A DNA stretch of 64,000 nucleotides, from NCBI RefSeq assembly GCF_033807575.1, contig NC_084707.1, positions 14,184,550-14,248,549 on the forward strand, written 5' to 3'. The position numbers and the translations under genes were made by a program. Source of the stretch: Cydia pomonella. Lineage: Eukaryota; Arthropoda; Insecta; Lepidoptera; Tortricidae. Under the pieces are notes generated by a model. The model searched no databases, had not been told where the DNA came from, and saw only the letters and a list, made by a program, of their open reading frames with translations. Every line of letters starts with the position of its first letter. The stretch's first letter is position 1. This document shows, one piece after another, positions 20,421 to 32,546 of this stretch.

Positions 20421-21941
20421 AGAAAAAATAAGTGGTACTATTAAACAATCTATAGTGTTATCATTCATCACAGTACCTACCTATAAAATTAAGTTGAATT
20501 TTGAGGCACGGTGTAGAATGTGCCCAGTACATGCTGTCTGTTATGAATTGTATGAATGTTTCATGCGTACTACACGCTGCCAGTCGCCGACAATTAATTA
20601 ACTCTTGCGCAGTGTTTACATTAATTAGTGGGCATGTTCGTTAATCATAAATTAAACTTCATAATTGAATGCCCACCGTCTCTTGGAAATATTAAATATT
20701 ACGCTTATTTTTTGCTTATTACAAATTACATGCGAATTTTCCCCATGACATGGTGGACCACCACAATGTCCATACATTTTAACTGCTCGCTTTCTCAAAC
20801 TTGTAACCGAGTCATACTACTCAACCTTCAATAGCAACCATATTTTACGCGGCGTAGAGTATATATTTGATTATCAACCTACTATTGGAAAATATAGCGT
20901 GTATCATTACAGTTGGATAAAACTTATGATTGTTCAATAGACGTAAAGTAGCGTCGAGTCATCGTTGGTTTATTGGTCGTCCTGGCTCCTAAATGGATAT
21001 AGAAGAAGGTCGGGATATGGTTGGGATTAAGTATTATGACTTTATAACTTTTAATTTGATGTGTGATTTGAGGCATTCAGTAGGCACTAGTAATTTTATT
21101 CTTATAAAACGAAGGATTTGTTGTCGTAAAATAAAAATAAACAATATTAATATATTGATACTATTAGCGCAACAAATTTATCTAAGTTAGGAGGTGAGCA
21201 CAGACATAGGCACAAAAGCTAGGTTAGGTTAGTACCTAAGAGGAATCCGAGATACTTGCCCAAGTGTCAGAGAATAGAATTTTTTTTAAAGTTCGTAATT
21301 TAAATTGGCACTTATTTATTTTAGCATCGCTCCAATATTGTGTAACGATACCAATTCAGACTTAACACAAGCATGCAATGTTATTTTATAAAATGGTTTT
21401 AATCTCTCCCCTGGCTAAGTCTCCCAGATTTCATCTACCTTCTTGTAGAGTTGCATAGGTAGAGAAAATTTAGGTCTAGAACATCAGGAAAGATAAGTCA
21501 AGTTTTAAAAATCAATTCTCATTTGCACTATAATATTCAACATATTTTTAAAATGGGGCGTCGTTTCAGACCAACTTTACTCTTAATAAATAATGGAGGT
21601 GACCTTAGATGTAATGAAGCATAGGCTTTACAGTTATTAGGTACCTTAATAGTTGGCCTCATTTTGTTACTTAATTTATTCGGAATGTATGAGTGTAATT
21701 CGTATAGATTAGCCTAGAATAATTTATATTCACATACGCACACACACTCTGTTACGTCGTCGCGTCGTCCAAACCGAGTGCTTAAATGATATTTTATAAT
21801 ATTTGTGTTTTCTCGTATCTTTGTATTTTTATGTGTTTTGTAGTTATCAGTGTCTTTGTAGTAGTAATGCTGTGGAACTAATTTGAATAATAAAATAATA
21901 TTGTAATTTAATTTATTTAATACCTACTTAATATGAAATAA
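20421..21941. other. AT-rich non-coding stretch
   Basis: No gene, repeat or stable hairpin recognised. Confidence 0.4.
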
Positions 21942-21976
21942 ATAAATATTATAGGACATTATTACACAAATTGTCA
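21942..21976 (-). mobile_element. SINE 3'-end fragment
   Basis: AATATTATAGGACATTATTA followed by CACAAATTG matches the tail of the SINE at 9341-9600 and of the split SINE at 58880. The tRNA-like head is missing, so the copy is 5'-truncated. Confidence 0.65.
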
Positions 21977-22086
21977 AAAATAAATAAATCTAAACTTATG
22001 TTTAATTAAAGGTGTATCTTTGAGGCGAATAAGTCAAATCAAAATTTTAAGTTTTGCCATTGGGATATTCTAAGCGCACTAGACTG

Positions 22087-22110
22087 TTTTATTGCGGTAG
22101 CGCAATAAAA
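22087..22110. repeat. Perfect 10-bp-arm tight hairpin
   Basis: TTTTATTGCG and CGCAATAAAA are perfectly complementary with a four-base loop GTAG. Short, and not linked to any gene. Confidence 0.6.
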
Positions 22111-22599
22111 GATCCGCATTAATCATTATCGGATTGGTATAAGTAGGTACCTAAGTATGGGTATTTCATTAAGACACAAAAGACCAACTAAGCTTTATAA
22201 CTTAATTGCTCTCGCAAACCATAACCGGCTTAGTTTTTATAGCTCACTCGCAGACGAAGGGCTCCGAGGAATCTGAGCAACCATTATTCATAATATTCTT
22301 TATTTTTTGCGTCATAATTCCTTGCGATGAGAAATGGACCGCCCGTCATCTTAATAGTTTTATTCATTTCTGATATCTCAGGCGGCGAGTTGAAATGAAT
22401 CGTCTATATTCTAGATAACCGTCCCATTCCGCGAAGAAAGCGCCCAGTGCCGTGGACTTTAAGTTCTAACCGTAGAGCATAGGATGAACCGAAACAAAAA
22501 TATGCAAGCCCTTGAGTCGGCGCTTCGTATGTAGGAACCCACTAAACATTCTAATCATGCTTCTGTAATCTTCTGTTTGTCGAACGGTATGGAATATTG

Positions 22600-22900
22600 C
22601 AAACGTCGGGAATATGCCGCGCACAATGGGCCCGGTGATAAGGCCGTGCGCGCTCGCAGCCCGCTCGCCTCTCGCCGATTCTCGACCGATCTATAATTTT
22701 CCCATGATCGCGGACCCGAGCCTTCGATACGCCAATCTCAACATTGTGTCTGCTCTAAAGCCGATCGCTTAATTTTATTTTTGTCGTGTTCATTCACGTA
22801 GGGGCTTTGATGCGCTGACGTTTTTATAAATCTCATAATTAATTAATTGATCGGCGTATTGATATTCCGGCCGGCTCACTGTATATTCATCGTTCAGGTT
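22600..22900. promoter_or_regulatory. Candidate regulatory block with homeodomain-like motifs
   Basis: A unique, mixed-composition block. It contains GGTGATAAGG (GATA), GATCGCGGACCC, CGCTGACGTTTTTATAAATC (TTTATAA, Hox/Caudal-like) and TAATTAATTAATTGATCG (stacked ATTA homeodomain cores). The motif mix resembles insect developmental enhancers; conservation data would be needed to support this. Confidence 0.22.
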
Positions 22901-23387
22901 AAACGTAATAGCTATGGCTTCCAATCACATTTTTACTTTGAATCGCAGTTTAAAACAAAAGAAAAATAATTGAAGCGTCTGGCAAAGTTAGCCTTATTCG
23001 TAGCAATTAAAAAGTTGATAATGTTGGTATTATTCTAGGAAACTCAACTTTAATGGAAGAGACATAAAGTATATATCAAAACTACGGAAGCAGCTATTTA
23101 CATCCTTCGTGAGAAAAAAAAAGGCACTGAAGTTAAGAAAGCCTTCCACCTAAGTACTCATTGGAAATAAAATGTATAAAACAAACGGATGTTTTAAAGA
23201 AAATTAAAAACAAGGAAGTTTTGCCGATCGTGCCGGCAATCTAGGTACTTCGTGTAAAAGAGAAATTAAAACAACTTTCCGGGATATTTATTACGCTACT
23301 TTTATTAGCTCTTATTTTACTTAGTCAGGGGGAAGTGTTGAAAATGTTAAAATTAAATGGAGGGAGCTTTTTACGGATAAGTAGGTA
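22901..23387. other. AT-rich non-coding stretch
   Basis: No gene or repeat recognised. Confidence 0.4.
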
Positions 23388-23818
23388 GTACCTGGGCGAC
23401 CGAGCTTTGCTCGGTTATAACTATTTATTGTAATATGGTGGTGTATAGGTGATAATCTTAACTACATTTTTTTACTAAATTAAACTTGTCTAAAACAATA
23501 AAAATTAAAAAGTTATATATAAACTTGAACATATAAAAAAAACAAAAGTTAGTCACCGGGCGAGATCCGCCGCTGGACCAGACGGACAGTGACCGGCAAC
23601 ACGAAATTAGCGACCATATTCTGCGTCGAAAGAAAAACGCATGAAAACTCGAAAACACGCGATTTCCCAAACATAAGACTAATCTAGATAGATTGTATAC
23701 CCCCAAAAACCCCCATATACCAAATTTCAGCGAAATCGTTAGAGCCGTTTCCGAGATCACAGAAATATATATACATAATTATATATATACAAGAATTGCT
23801 CGTTTAAAGGTATAAGAT
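23388..23818 (+). mobile_element. Common lepidopteran non-autonomous element with CCGAGC hairpin
   Basis: Starts ACCTGGGCGACCGAGCTTTG, in which CCGAGC and GCTCGG form a tight stem, and ends AAGAATTGCTCGTTTAAAGG-TATAAG. The ends share an imperfect inverted ACCT...CGAGC. Inside are CCCCCATATACCAAATTTCA and CGTTAGAGCCGTTTCCGAGA, which recur in part at 30820-30940. The 100-codon minus-strand open frame inside is not a real protein. Class (Helitron or other DNA element) not settled. Confidence 0.65.
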
Positions 23819-24040
23819 ATGTAGATGGTGAACTAGAATGAGCGAGAGTAATATTTATTTCATCAATATATTTAGGTGCCTGTTGATTATTGGCTGATAA
23901 CCCTTCCTTTATAATAGTTTATATACAGAATGTGAAAGACGCGCGGACGGATATGTCTGTATCGTACTATAGCCAGGTAGGAACGGAATGTTTCGCGCAC
24001 ATTTCACTGGATTGGTTTCCGATAACGACATATGAATTTT
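23819..24040. other. Non-coding spacer
   Basis: No gene or repeat recognised. Confidence 0.35.
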
Positions 24041-24390
24041 AAATATTATTTATTATTATTATTATTCAGAGCACACTGTGTCCCACTGCTGGGCAAAGGC
24101 CTCCCCTCTTTTTCCATTCGTCTCTGTTTAGTACTATATCTGGCCAGCCTCTCAAAAAGGAGTCCAAGTTATCCCGCCATCGCCGACTAACGTCTACCAG
24201 CTCCTCGGTTAGAGTCGTGGGGCTCCCACTCAGTGAATATCTTGGCCCACAAGTCGTCCTGCATTCGTCAGTCATGACCAGCCCAGTCCCATTTCAACTT
24301 AGCCGCTTTCCGAGCTACGTCTATTATTTGAGTCTTAGAGCGCAGCGTGGTGAATCTGAAAAATCTCTTAATTCTTCCGGCCTTTGCATA
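24041..24390 (-). pseudogene. LINE 3' end: C-terminus of a reverse transcriptase, decayed
   Basis: On the minus strand the translation reads, across at least two frameshifts and stops: IIDVARKAAKLKWDWAGH, then RWRDNLDSFL, then GEAFAQQWDTVCSE. This K-L-.-W-.-W-A-G-H to A-Q-Q-W series is the usual C-terminal tail of RTE-like LINE polymerases. The stop is followed directly by an (AAT)n tail (24041-24067 on the plus strand). Everything upstream, including the catalytic domain, is missing, so it is a 5'-truncated and mutated copy. Confidence 0.75.
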
Positions 24391-24930
24391 TTATTGAAAT
24401 AAAATACAGCGTGTATTTTTGATTGGACCACATAATCAAAGATTACTTAGTTTAAGCTTTAATTAACACACTATCATAGGTTTTTTAAAAATATGACGAC
24501 TTTTATATTTCCTTATAAAAAAATAATGCGGCAACTCTTTGTTTTAACACAAAACGTCGCATTAATGATGCGACGTCACAACTGTCCCAAGTGATCACGA
24601 GTATGAAATACATTGCCGCTCTAAAAAAAATTCAAAATTGAATTATGGTATTGTGGTTAAGACTAAATTAACATTTTCTTTCGGAATCATTTCATACCAC
24701 TAAAACCGGTCTACGTCTCGTTTATACCTACTATACACCTAATACACGCTGTAGATATCTACTTGCCTACCTACCTACTGTTAGTTTTTATTTTAAATCA
24801 CATAAACTTTTCTAAATCGTGCTTTATGAAGATCTCCTTTTGTGAAACTGCAGAGGCGATGCGAGTGCTATAAAATGGAACTATTAATTTGCTATGTTAT
24901 GTGACCCGAACAACGACTCCACGCTGCCAC
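24391..24930. other. Non-coding stretch
   Basis: No gene or repeat recognised. Confidence 0.4.
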
Positions 24931-25015
24931 TCATACTCATACTCATTCTTTATTGGTAATAGGTGATTACATGTCAACTTACATAACTAGTACAAATAAC
25001 AAAAAAAAAATTAAT
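24931..25015 (-). mobile_element. Probable LINE 3' tail
   Basis: ACTCATACTCATACTCATTC-TTTATTGG is the complement of CCAATAAAGAATGAGTATGA plus a short-unit tail, the same build as the ends at 20305, 35315 and 38500. Short evidence. Confidence 0.5.
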
Positions 25016-25049
25016 ATTACAACACATTACTTAAAATACATAAGCTACT

Positions 25050-25800
25050 TGCGTAGGTATTATTATTATGTCTGTCCCATCACGGAACAATGGTGTTCCG
25101 GACCTTTGGGAGGCGTGCGTGGAGCCGAAGCCAACACGTAGAAGCCCTTTTAACACTTTAATGAATTGTAAGGGGTACACCTAGCGGATGTTTCCCTTGC
25201 CCGCGTCATGGGACGCACGTAGAGGCAGCACCCGCCAGGGTGTAAGGACTATTTGAGTGTTGATGGAATCTAAAATTAACTGGGCTATTGGGTGAAAGCG
25301 ATAGACTAAATACTGGGCTATGGGATAAAAAACCGGACGCCTGCCTAATAAAACGGTATTCAATTTTATTTCCGGCAGACGGTGACTCGCCCCCACAAGA
25401 TGGGCCCCCACAAAAACCGACATCTAGGATGGCTCAAGGGCAACACCGGTGTGAGCGGCTCAGGGGTGTCGAGAGGTGTACCTACGCCGCTTTCTACCCA
25501 GTGGCCGCGAGCAGCCACTGTGCCAACTCGCGTCTTATGCAATTTTTTACTTCCACCCCTGGAGCTTATAGCTTTAACGACTCCACTCTGGTCGGCCGGC
25601 TAAGGCAAGCCAGAGGCAGAGAATCTTGTCCCACCCACCCTCCTTGCGGGTAACAGAACTCCCCAGGAGCACTCGGGTACGTGAGGTCGCTACTCCCCAA
25701 CAGCTCGCCACAAGCTGCCCTGCGTTGACTGATTGCACTGGTAAAACCAGCGGGCGATGGGGTCGTCACATCCCTACGCCTTTATTATTATTAGATAGTA
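25050..25800 (+). repeat. GC-rich TE-like block, probable LINE untranslated region
   Basis: About 740 bases, clearly richer in GC than the flanks, with sharp edges. It ends CCCTACGCCTTTATTATTATTAG, which suggests an (ATT)n-tailed element on the plus strand. Internal landmarks: CAGCACCCGCCAGGGTGTAA (25227), CCCACAAGATGGGCCCCCAC (25393), GCGAGCAGCCACTGTGCC (25508). Five or more overlapping open frames on both strands have no recognisable domain and many stops. Likely part of a retroelement; the family is not identified. Confidence 0.45.
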
Positions 25801-26165
25801 TTTTCATCAACATTTCGCAGTCAGAAATTCTTTTATACAGTATTATAGAACGACCGCTCAACAAGCAAAGTATTAAGTTTATTTTTAAAGATTAATAAAC
25901 TAGGTGCGTCTGTTATTAATGATGGTAGATTATTATACAGAGAGGGGCCCATGACGTGTATAGTTTTTGCCGACTTTGCTAAGGTACGGGGCACCGCAGC
26001 TAGTTTATGTCCGTAACCTATAGAAATTATTCAAATTGTATTGTATTGTAATTTTACTACTTTCAAGTTTTTTTTACATTGATTCATAAGGATTTCAATT
26101 TTGTTCATGCTGAGTTATGTATCTTAGAAGAATTTTTTGCTTAATTCTATACACATTTATGTTTT
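25801..26165. other. Non-coding spacer
   Basis: No gene or repeat recognised between the GC-rich block and the LINE. Confidence 0.35.
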
Positions 26166-26169
26166 AAAT

Positions 26170-28260
26170 TACTAGACTATTTTATCACACGGAAAATTCG
26201 AAATCATTAGTTATCTTGTGCCTACTCGACCTGGTTGACAAGATGCAGAAAACCCTAGAGGACAAGCAAACCGCTCTATGTGCGTTCCTTGATGTAGAAG
26301 GTGCTTTCGACAAAACCCCCACAGAGACCATACTCAATGGTATGAAATCACGAGGAAGGGAGTTGACGAAACCATCATCAGATGGGACCACCATCAGATC
26401 TTTTTAACATGCTCTCGAACAGAGTAGCCACTCCGACAATTTCATACCACAAAAGGGTGTCCACAAGGAGGCGTTCTTTCCCCTCTGTTATGGACCCTAG
26501 CAGTGGACCAACTTCTTGCCCACGACCTTGTAGTCATTATCAAAGGCCCTTACCTCCACACGATATCCAACCTAATGCAAGGAGCTCTAATCACAATTTT
26601 CAAATGGTGTAGATGAGGATGACTTGTCCAGTAATCCGAGCAAGACTGATAGTATCATTCATAAGGAAACGAAACCCCGAAAAACTCACAGAACCAAAAT
26701 TTAATGGACAAATAATACCTTTCTCAGACGAGGTCAAGTACCTAGGGGTCACTTTCGACCAAAAGTTAACTTGGAACCCTCACCTAAGAAATATTATAAG
26801 CGAAAAGCGAAATGGCCATGTGGTCATGCTGTCGAATGGCAGGAGCAAGATGGGGCATAAGACCCAAAATTGCTTATACTTATATAGTGGTTATACACAG
26901 CGGTAGTGAGGCCCATTATTACCTACGCCTCCGAAGTCTGGTGTAACAAAACCAGCCAAAAGACGGCAATAGAAATTCTAAACATCCTGCATCGCACGGC
27001 TTGTTTAACAGCAACAGGTGCCTTCTCATCGACACCGGTGGCGGGCCTAAACGCACTGCTGGACATTATACCACTCCACTGCAAGTGCAAAAGGAGGCCA
27101 AGCATTTCGTATACAGAATATGCACGCTAAACAGGCCAAAATGGCGCTCTCAAGCATTAACCAAACTAAAGGCCTGGGTTTTTGCAAACAGAACCCTTAG
27201 CATGCCCACTGATAACACGCACACTGAATGCTATTTTACTAAATTGTACACAGTAGAAATACCTCCTAGAAACAAATGGACCAACGACCAAACGTACGTC
27301 GAAGAAGAAAGCCATATTTAATACACTGATGGTTTCAAGAAAGGCATTGATGTAGGATGTGGGATCTATGGTGAGAGACCTAAGCTCAGAGCCAGCGTCA
27401 GCATGGGCACACAGGCCTCAATCATCCAGGCAGAAGTCTACGCTATCAACAAATGTGCGGAGATTAACCTGAATAGAAACCTAAGACACTGACATATCTA
27501 CATCAACTCAGATAGCCAGGCTGCTCTGCTGGCACTAGAATCCCTCTAGTCAAACTCAAAACTAGTCCAGAACTGTAAAACACTAAATCCACTGGCTAAC
27601 TCCAACAAAGTCATACTTAGATAGGTACCAGGGCACTCCGACATTAACGGCTACGAAGAAGCGGACGAACTTGCTAGAAAGGGAACAGGCACAACCCTGG
27701 TCGGCCCAGAATCGTTCTGTGGAATCACAAAACAGGATGCATATTCTCTGCTCAGCAACTTAGAAAAAACAAGAGCAATCGATTGGTGGAAGTTCGTCAA
27801 AATACAAGAACACTCGAAAGCTCTCATCAAAGGGTTCAACAGCAAATTTGCTAAGGAGCTTCTAGGACTCAAAAGACACATGACCTGCGCGGTGACCAGA
27901 ATATTAACTGGATACTATAAGTTGAACAAACACATGTTTCAAATTGGAAAGAAACAAGATGCGACAAGCAGGTTCTGCCAGGAATCAGAGGAGACTGCAA
28001 TGCACATTCTCTGTTCCTGTGGACCACTAATGTCAAGAAGAAATACCCACGGCTCAAAGAATCTGGAATTTCCTGGATTCAACGGGCATTAGTAATGAAC
28101 TTTAAAGGGCTGTCACAATAGATCACTGCCTGGTCGACGTGGCACTCAAAGGCCCACAAACTCCAATAATTCTAACTAACCACTTTGTCCTATTTCTTAC
28201 CGGTATTTTGTACAAGACATGATACAGTGCATACAGTATGAAACCTGGACTCACGATCTT
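26170..28260 (+). pseudogene. Decayed LINE with reverse transcriptase and RNase H (I/LOA/R1-like)
   Basis: A series of broken frames spells out the back half of a non-LTR retrotransposon polyprotein. Reverse transcriptase: FLDVEGAFDK near 26286-26315; NMLSNRVAT near 26410; an AHDLVV segment near 26523 where active copies have the catalytic YADD-type box, so one of the two aspartates is lost; VKYLGVTFDQKLTW near 26735; RPIITYASEVW near 26909. RNase H follows: YTDG near 27322, IIQAEVYAI near 27422, NSDSQAALLALE near 27509, VPGHSDINGYEEADELARKG near 27628. A C-terminal piece with CQESEETAMHILCSCG, near 27977, ends at a stop at 28090-28092. Several in-frame stops and frameshifts show it has long been dead. 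The 5' half (endonuclease, ORF1) is missing. Presence of RNase H points to the I, LOA or R1 groups. Confidence 0.88.
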
Positions 28261-29397
28261 TGTGCTGGAGTTGACAAAAATGCTCGTAATTTGATCGTAA
28301 AATGTTCGTTATTTGTGATCATTGGAAAGAATTAGATAATACAGTTAGATAAGCAATAATAATTACTATTACTTATGTATGTCAATTGCTGTGACTATGA
28401 GACTCGTGTTAATCATATTCATATTTTTTATTTGTATTAATCATACATTGTCATAATTTACATTCATATATACAATAGGTACTTAGTCAGAAATACATAA
28501 AATTAAAATCATTGTAAACACCGAGAAAAAAAATTAACTTAACAATAAAATAACACTACGCCCCGTAGAATCCGCCATAGGATCTTATGTTTGCCAAAGG
28601 GATATACAGATACGATATGGGAATATACTGGTATGATTTGGGAATACGTAAGCCTAAATTGTACCTTTTCTGGTTTTTTAAACATAATTTTGGCAGAAGT
28701 TATTTAAATTGTTAATTTAATTGATTACTGAATAAATAAAGATTCTTGAAACATCCACTTAATGTTCATTTCTTCTTTATATTTCCAGAGAATTATTATT
28801 TTCTCTTTGGGGGTCCGAATTAGGCAAGTTTCCTCTAGTCGTATTAAAAAAAATGGGAATATTAGATACTTAATAAAAGTACTAGAATCTAATGTAATGT
28901 CGACTTGCTAAAAATTTGTAAAATATGTGGTGATTTTATTGGCTTTCCAATCTTTCCATACATGCAGTATTATCTTAATATACTGATGTTTTATGGATAA
29001 AGCTTTCCCATGCCTGATCTACATTTGCACCGATCGATGTTAGAAACGATATCGATCTAACAATCTATGGAAATAAAAGCTGTATAATGTCAACGTGAAT
29101 GTAGAATGCCAATAAAATAGCAATTTTAAGACCCCCCACAGTTGTGTTTATCAGTTGGCGGGTAGCAACGCGGGCGCAGCCGGGTCGCCCGTGGTCCGCT
29201 CCACCCGTGATCTTGGAATCGGAATTATTCATAATAGGCTATTACCGACTTTATGGCGATATAGGTGTTAACAACAGCCCCAAATTATAATCCACTTCCG
29301 TTTTCTGTAGCCGCTCACAAGTTCAGCCTTTTACCAGACACGAAGAAGCATGAAGATGTTTGGACAATAATTTTCATTCTAAAATAATATTTTTCAG
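28261..29397. other. AT-rich non-coding stretch
   Basis: No gene. A GC-rich patch at 29155-29215 (GCGGGTAGCAACGCGGGCGC) is isolated. An inverted pair TGTTAGA/TCTAACA lies at 29038-29062. Confidence 0.4.
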
Positions 29398-29560
29398 ATA
29401 TGATTATTTATTGAAACATACATTTAACAGTAGGTACAACAAAAAGTGACATACAATTAGAAACAAATACACACATAACAATAATATATAAATAAACTAC
29501 TATCTTATTCTAAAAGACCTCCGTGGGCTGCACCGGGTGCAAAGGTGATTTTTCAGATTG
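29398..29560 (-). repeat. Possible LINE 3' end
   Basis: GATATGATTATTTATTGAAACATAC resembles the complement of a LINE tail, and is followed by a GC-richer patch with CCGTGGGCTGCACCGGGTGC. Family not recognised; low support. Confidence 0.3.
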
Positions 29561-30819
29561 GGATCTTAGTTACCAACTATTCCTCTATTCCCTTCTTGGT
29601 GCCATTTTAACAAGCCGAAAATTATTGTCCTACACTATAGTTTGTTTGCCAAAGTAAACAACCTATCTTAGGTTGGACCTACATATGTGTTTCAGCTATC
29701 TAATAAATAGTTAATAATTGTATTGTTACCTTCGGTACACTATACTGTATCATTGATTAATTGATTACGAAAGCAGTCTCCCACGGACAGTTGCCACAAA
29801 TTTTTCTCAAGAATTGGTACCTACTGATCATATTGGAAGCTTGCATAAATAATCTTAGTATTCGCTTTCTATTTTGCCTATAACCTACTCATCCTGAAGG
29901 TTTCTTGGGGCTTTATTGACTGAGTAACCACGGGGCCCATTTACAAATTAAATAATTGATTATGATCTGCACAGAAATAAATGTTTGCACAATTGCATTT
30001 ATTTATTTATTACATATGTTTAGTTATTTTTTGGCACTCAATATAGGTAAGTTCGGCTAAATATGTTTTTTAGTGATGGCTGTCATATGACTACTTTAAT
30101 GAATATGAACATGAAAAGTGGACATTTTATACCTACAACCTATTTATCCGGGAACATGTGGTCTTCCAGACAACAACTGAACATCAACAATAGCTTTTTG
30201 TCTCACCACGCATAACAGCGATAGCAGCGACTGGAAAACACATTCGTATTTTCGAACAGCAAATTCCAAAAGCAAGCGGCTCTCCAATTGCTTTTACGGC
30301 TGTTATGGTTAGTAGGACAGATACTTACTACGTATATAAGAACTAAAGTTGACATTAGTGTATATTATTCACAAGCTCTATGACCAAAATTAAGTTAAAG
30401 TAAGTCATAGCCGCAGAGTTATGACAAAATTATACCGCTTGTATAACTTTATATCAAATTAAGAACACCAAGATAACTTCAATTTTATATTACGACACAC
30501 ACACAATAACACTTTAGAAGCTTTGTTTTTTTAAATATCTGCGTATTTCATTATTAATCAAAACCCACAAAGTCGTAAACTTAAAATACCTTTAATATCA
30601 GATCATAAAACTGGTTCTTTGTTCTTGTGTTAAAAGTTCGAAATGACGGTCCTTTGAAAAACCATAATGAGTATTGATTTAAATAGCTTGGATAAAAAAA
30701 TGGGAAAAATTAAATATAACGAGTTGATGCCGCCTTCAGGATGCTAACGACTATGTGAGTATGGATACGACCTTCGAATCCACTAATTATTTGTTCAAAG
30801 ATAAATATCTGGGAAACTG
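29561..30819. other. AT-rich non-coding stretch
   Basis: No gene or repeat recognised. Confidence 0.4.
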
Positions 30820-30940
30820 AGCTTATAAAAATCATATAAAAACTCAAAAATGCTCGTTTCCCCTGAGATAAGACCTAGCTAGATCAATTTTTCTACCCTG
30901 GAAACCCCCATATAACAAGTTTCATGGAAATGGTCTTTTG
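30820..30940 (+). repeat. Second, partial copy of the 23388-23818 element
   Basis: AAACTCAAAAATGCTCGTTT, GAGATAAGACCTAGCTAGAT and AACCCCCATATAACAAGTTT, ATGGAAATGGT line up with AAAACTCGAAAACACGCGAT, ATAAGACTAATCTAGATAGA and AACCCCCATATACCAAATTT, GCGAAATCGTT at 23640-23740. Both ends of the element are missing here. Confidence 0.6.
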
Positions 30941-31211
30941 TCTATAATGTTGATATCATAAAAATTTTTGGCCTTTATATGGGTTGGCTGACTTGGATGA
31001 CCTGCTACGTGAAAACTTTTTTCTCGACAAAAAACATCTACTTTTTCCTAATCAGAACACGATACCGAATACCTATGTTCTGAAACGGATCCCCATTATT
31101 TTTGTTATAGATGGACAATATTCTTAATTTATTCAGTTACTAATGTAACTATAGAGATTTAGATATCTACTCATGTTCAGCTCGTGTATAATAACCCTTA
31201 CAGTAGATATT
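30941..31211. other. Non-coding spacer
   Basis: No gene or repeat recognised. Confidence 0.35.
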
Positions 31212-31349
31212 TTACGGCCCGATTCGAACTTTAAGATACGTAAAACATTTGATAAAACGTTTCTTTAAACAAATACGTCACTTTTGACACCGACATATCG
31301 TATCTCTAGGAACGTTTTGACGTATCTTAAAGTTGAAATCGGGCCGTTA
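31212..31349. mobile_element. Harbinger-type MITE with TTA duplication
   Basis: Terminal inverted repeats of about 26 bases: CGGCCCGATTCGAACTTTAA (continuing to 31240) and its complement ending GGGCCG at 31346, with about two differences. TTA flanks both sides (31212-31214, 31347-31349). Three-base TTA duplications mark the PIF/Harbinger group. Total 132 bp of element, no coding capacity, so it must have been moved by a transposase elsewhere. Confidence 0.88.
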
Positions 31350-32489
31350 GTCTATTAACCACCCACCATTAACAAAAAAAAACAAAATGAAACAAAACAA
31401 AACGTTGTGCATTGAAATAAAAGACTGTTACCTTGCAGGCACTAGAACTTCAATTTTGCATGAATATCCCATTACAGTCCTCTTGAGCTTCTGCGCCCGA
31501 AACGGGCTACTTCGAAGCCTATTGAGGAACATAACGACAATATTTCATTGCATGTTTGAGAAAATTAACTTAATTCTGGATTCTGGGGTCTACGCCGGAA
31601 GCAGGGTATTTGGGGGAGGTTTTTTATATTTACTTGTATTTTAATTTGGTCACTTATGTTTGAGGTTTAGTTTTAAGTTATAAATATTATATAACTATAT
31701 TGTAACTTGTGTAATTTTGTACTGGAACATACAGTATAATATAATAAAATGACTTAAATTGTATGGGCTCAAAGTCATTAGTGAATGTAAGTTTTCAAAT
31801 TGTTTTCATTGACTTTAAATTTAAGCAGTCGTAATAATCAATAGGTATGTTTCGTTCATATTAATTAATAATATTTTTATACCTGAAATATATTTAATGT
31901 GTAATGTCCATTCCACATTATGATCACCTTTATTTTTTAAGAATAATGAAGCTGACATTTTTATAACAAAGGTCCTTGGCCGTGCATCTCGATCTTAATG
32001 TTATCTCTAATAGGTCAATAAATAAAGAGCAACGTGCGAGCTTCGGCGACACATACACGCCAAGGGTTTATTAAAATAAATAAAAATAAACTAATACGGA
32101 TGAACAAACCTTGCTTACAATATCACGTTATTATTGTGATTAAGTTCCTTCAGTTTAGTTCTCACACTTTGAGGCTGTGTTCGGTATATTATGTTGATTA
32201 GCATCTATTTGAGCATTCTAGATTTAGATCTAAAAAAAGTTATTCCATGTCCTTAAATATAAATTTAAAATGCCCAAATTATTTACTTATATAATAAACA
32301 TATTGGTTGTCTTGCTCCAGAACTAGATATTCTAGATTTACATAATGTAACTCCTTTATTCGTATGGAATAACATTATTTATTTACATAATAGATATATA
32401 AAGAGGTATAACAGTAACTGTACACATATGTATAAGTATGGAATATTTATTCAAATTTTCTATTGGTTGTTAATATATAACCCGTGTGT
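31350..32489. other. AT-rich non-coding stretch
   Basis: No gene. The plus-strand open frame at 31387-31644 has no domain and an AT-rich, random-looking composition. Confidence 0.4.
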
Positions 32490-32546
32490 AGAGTTTGTTC
32501 GGAAAGAGAAGAGTCGTGGTATGTATTGGGCCTCATACATTCCATA
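32490..32546 (+). repeat. Dispersed repeat piece (shared with 4283-4329)
   Basis: GGAAAGAGAAGAGTCGTGG, ATGTATTGGGCC and ATACATTCCA match the complement of the piece within the hAT element. Internally ATGTATTGGGCC...CATACATTCC is itself weakly palindromic. Confidence 0.55.

Noticed and set aside
22087..22110. Terminator-like hairpin
   Set aside because: Resembles a bacterial intrinsic terminator, but the DNA is eukaryotic and no gene is adjacent.
25288..25653. 121-codon open frame on the plus strand
   Set aside because: Lies in a GC-rich TE-like block with overlapping open frames on both strands and no domain.
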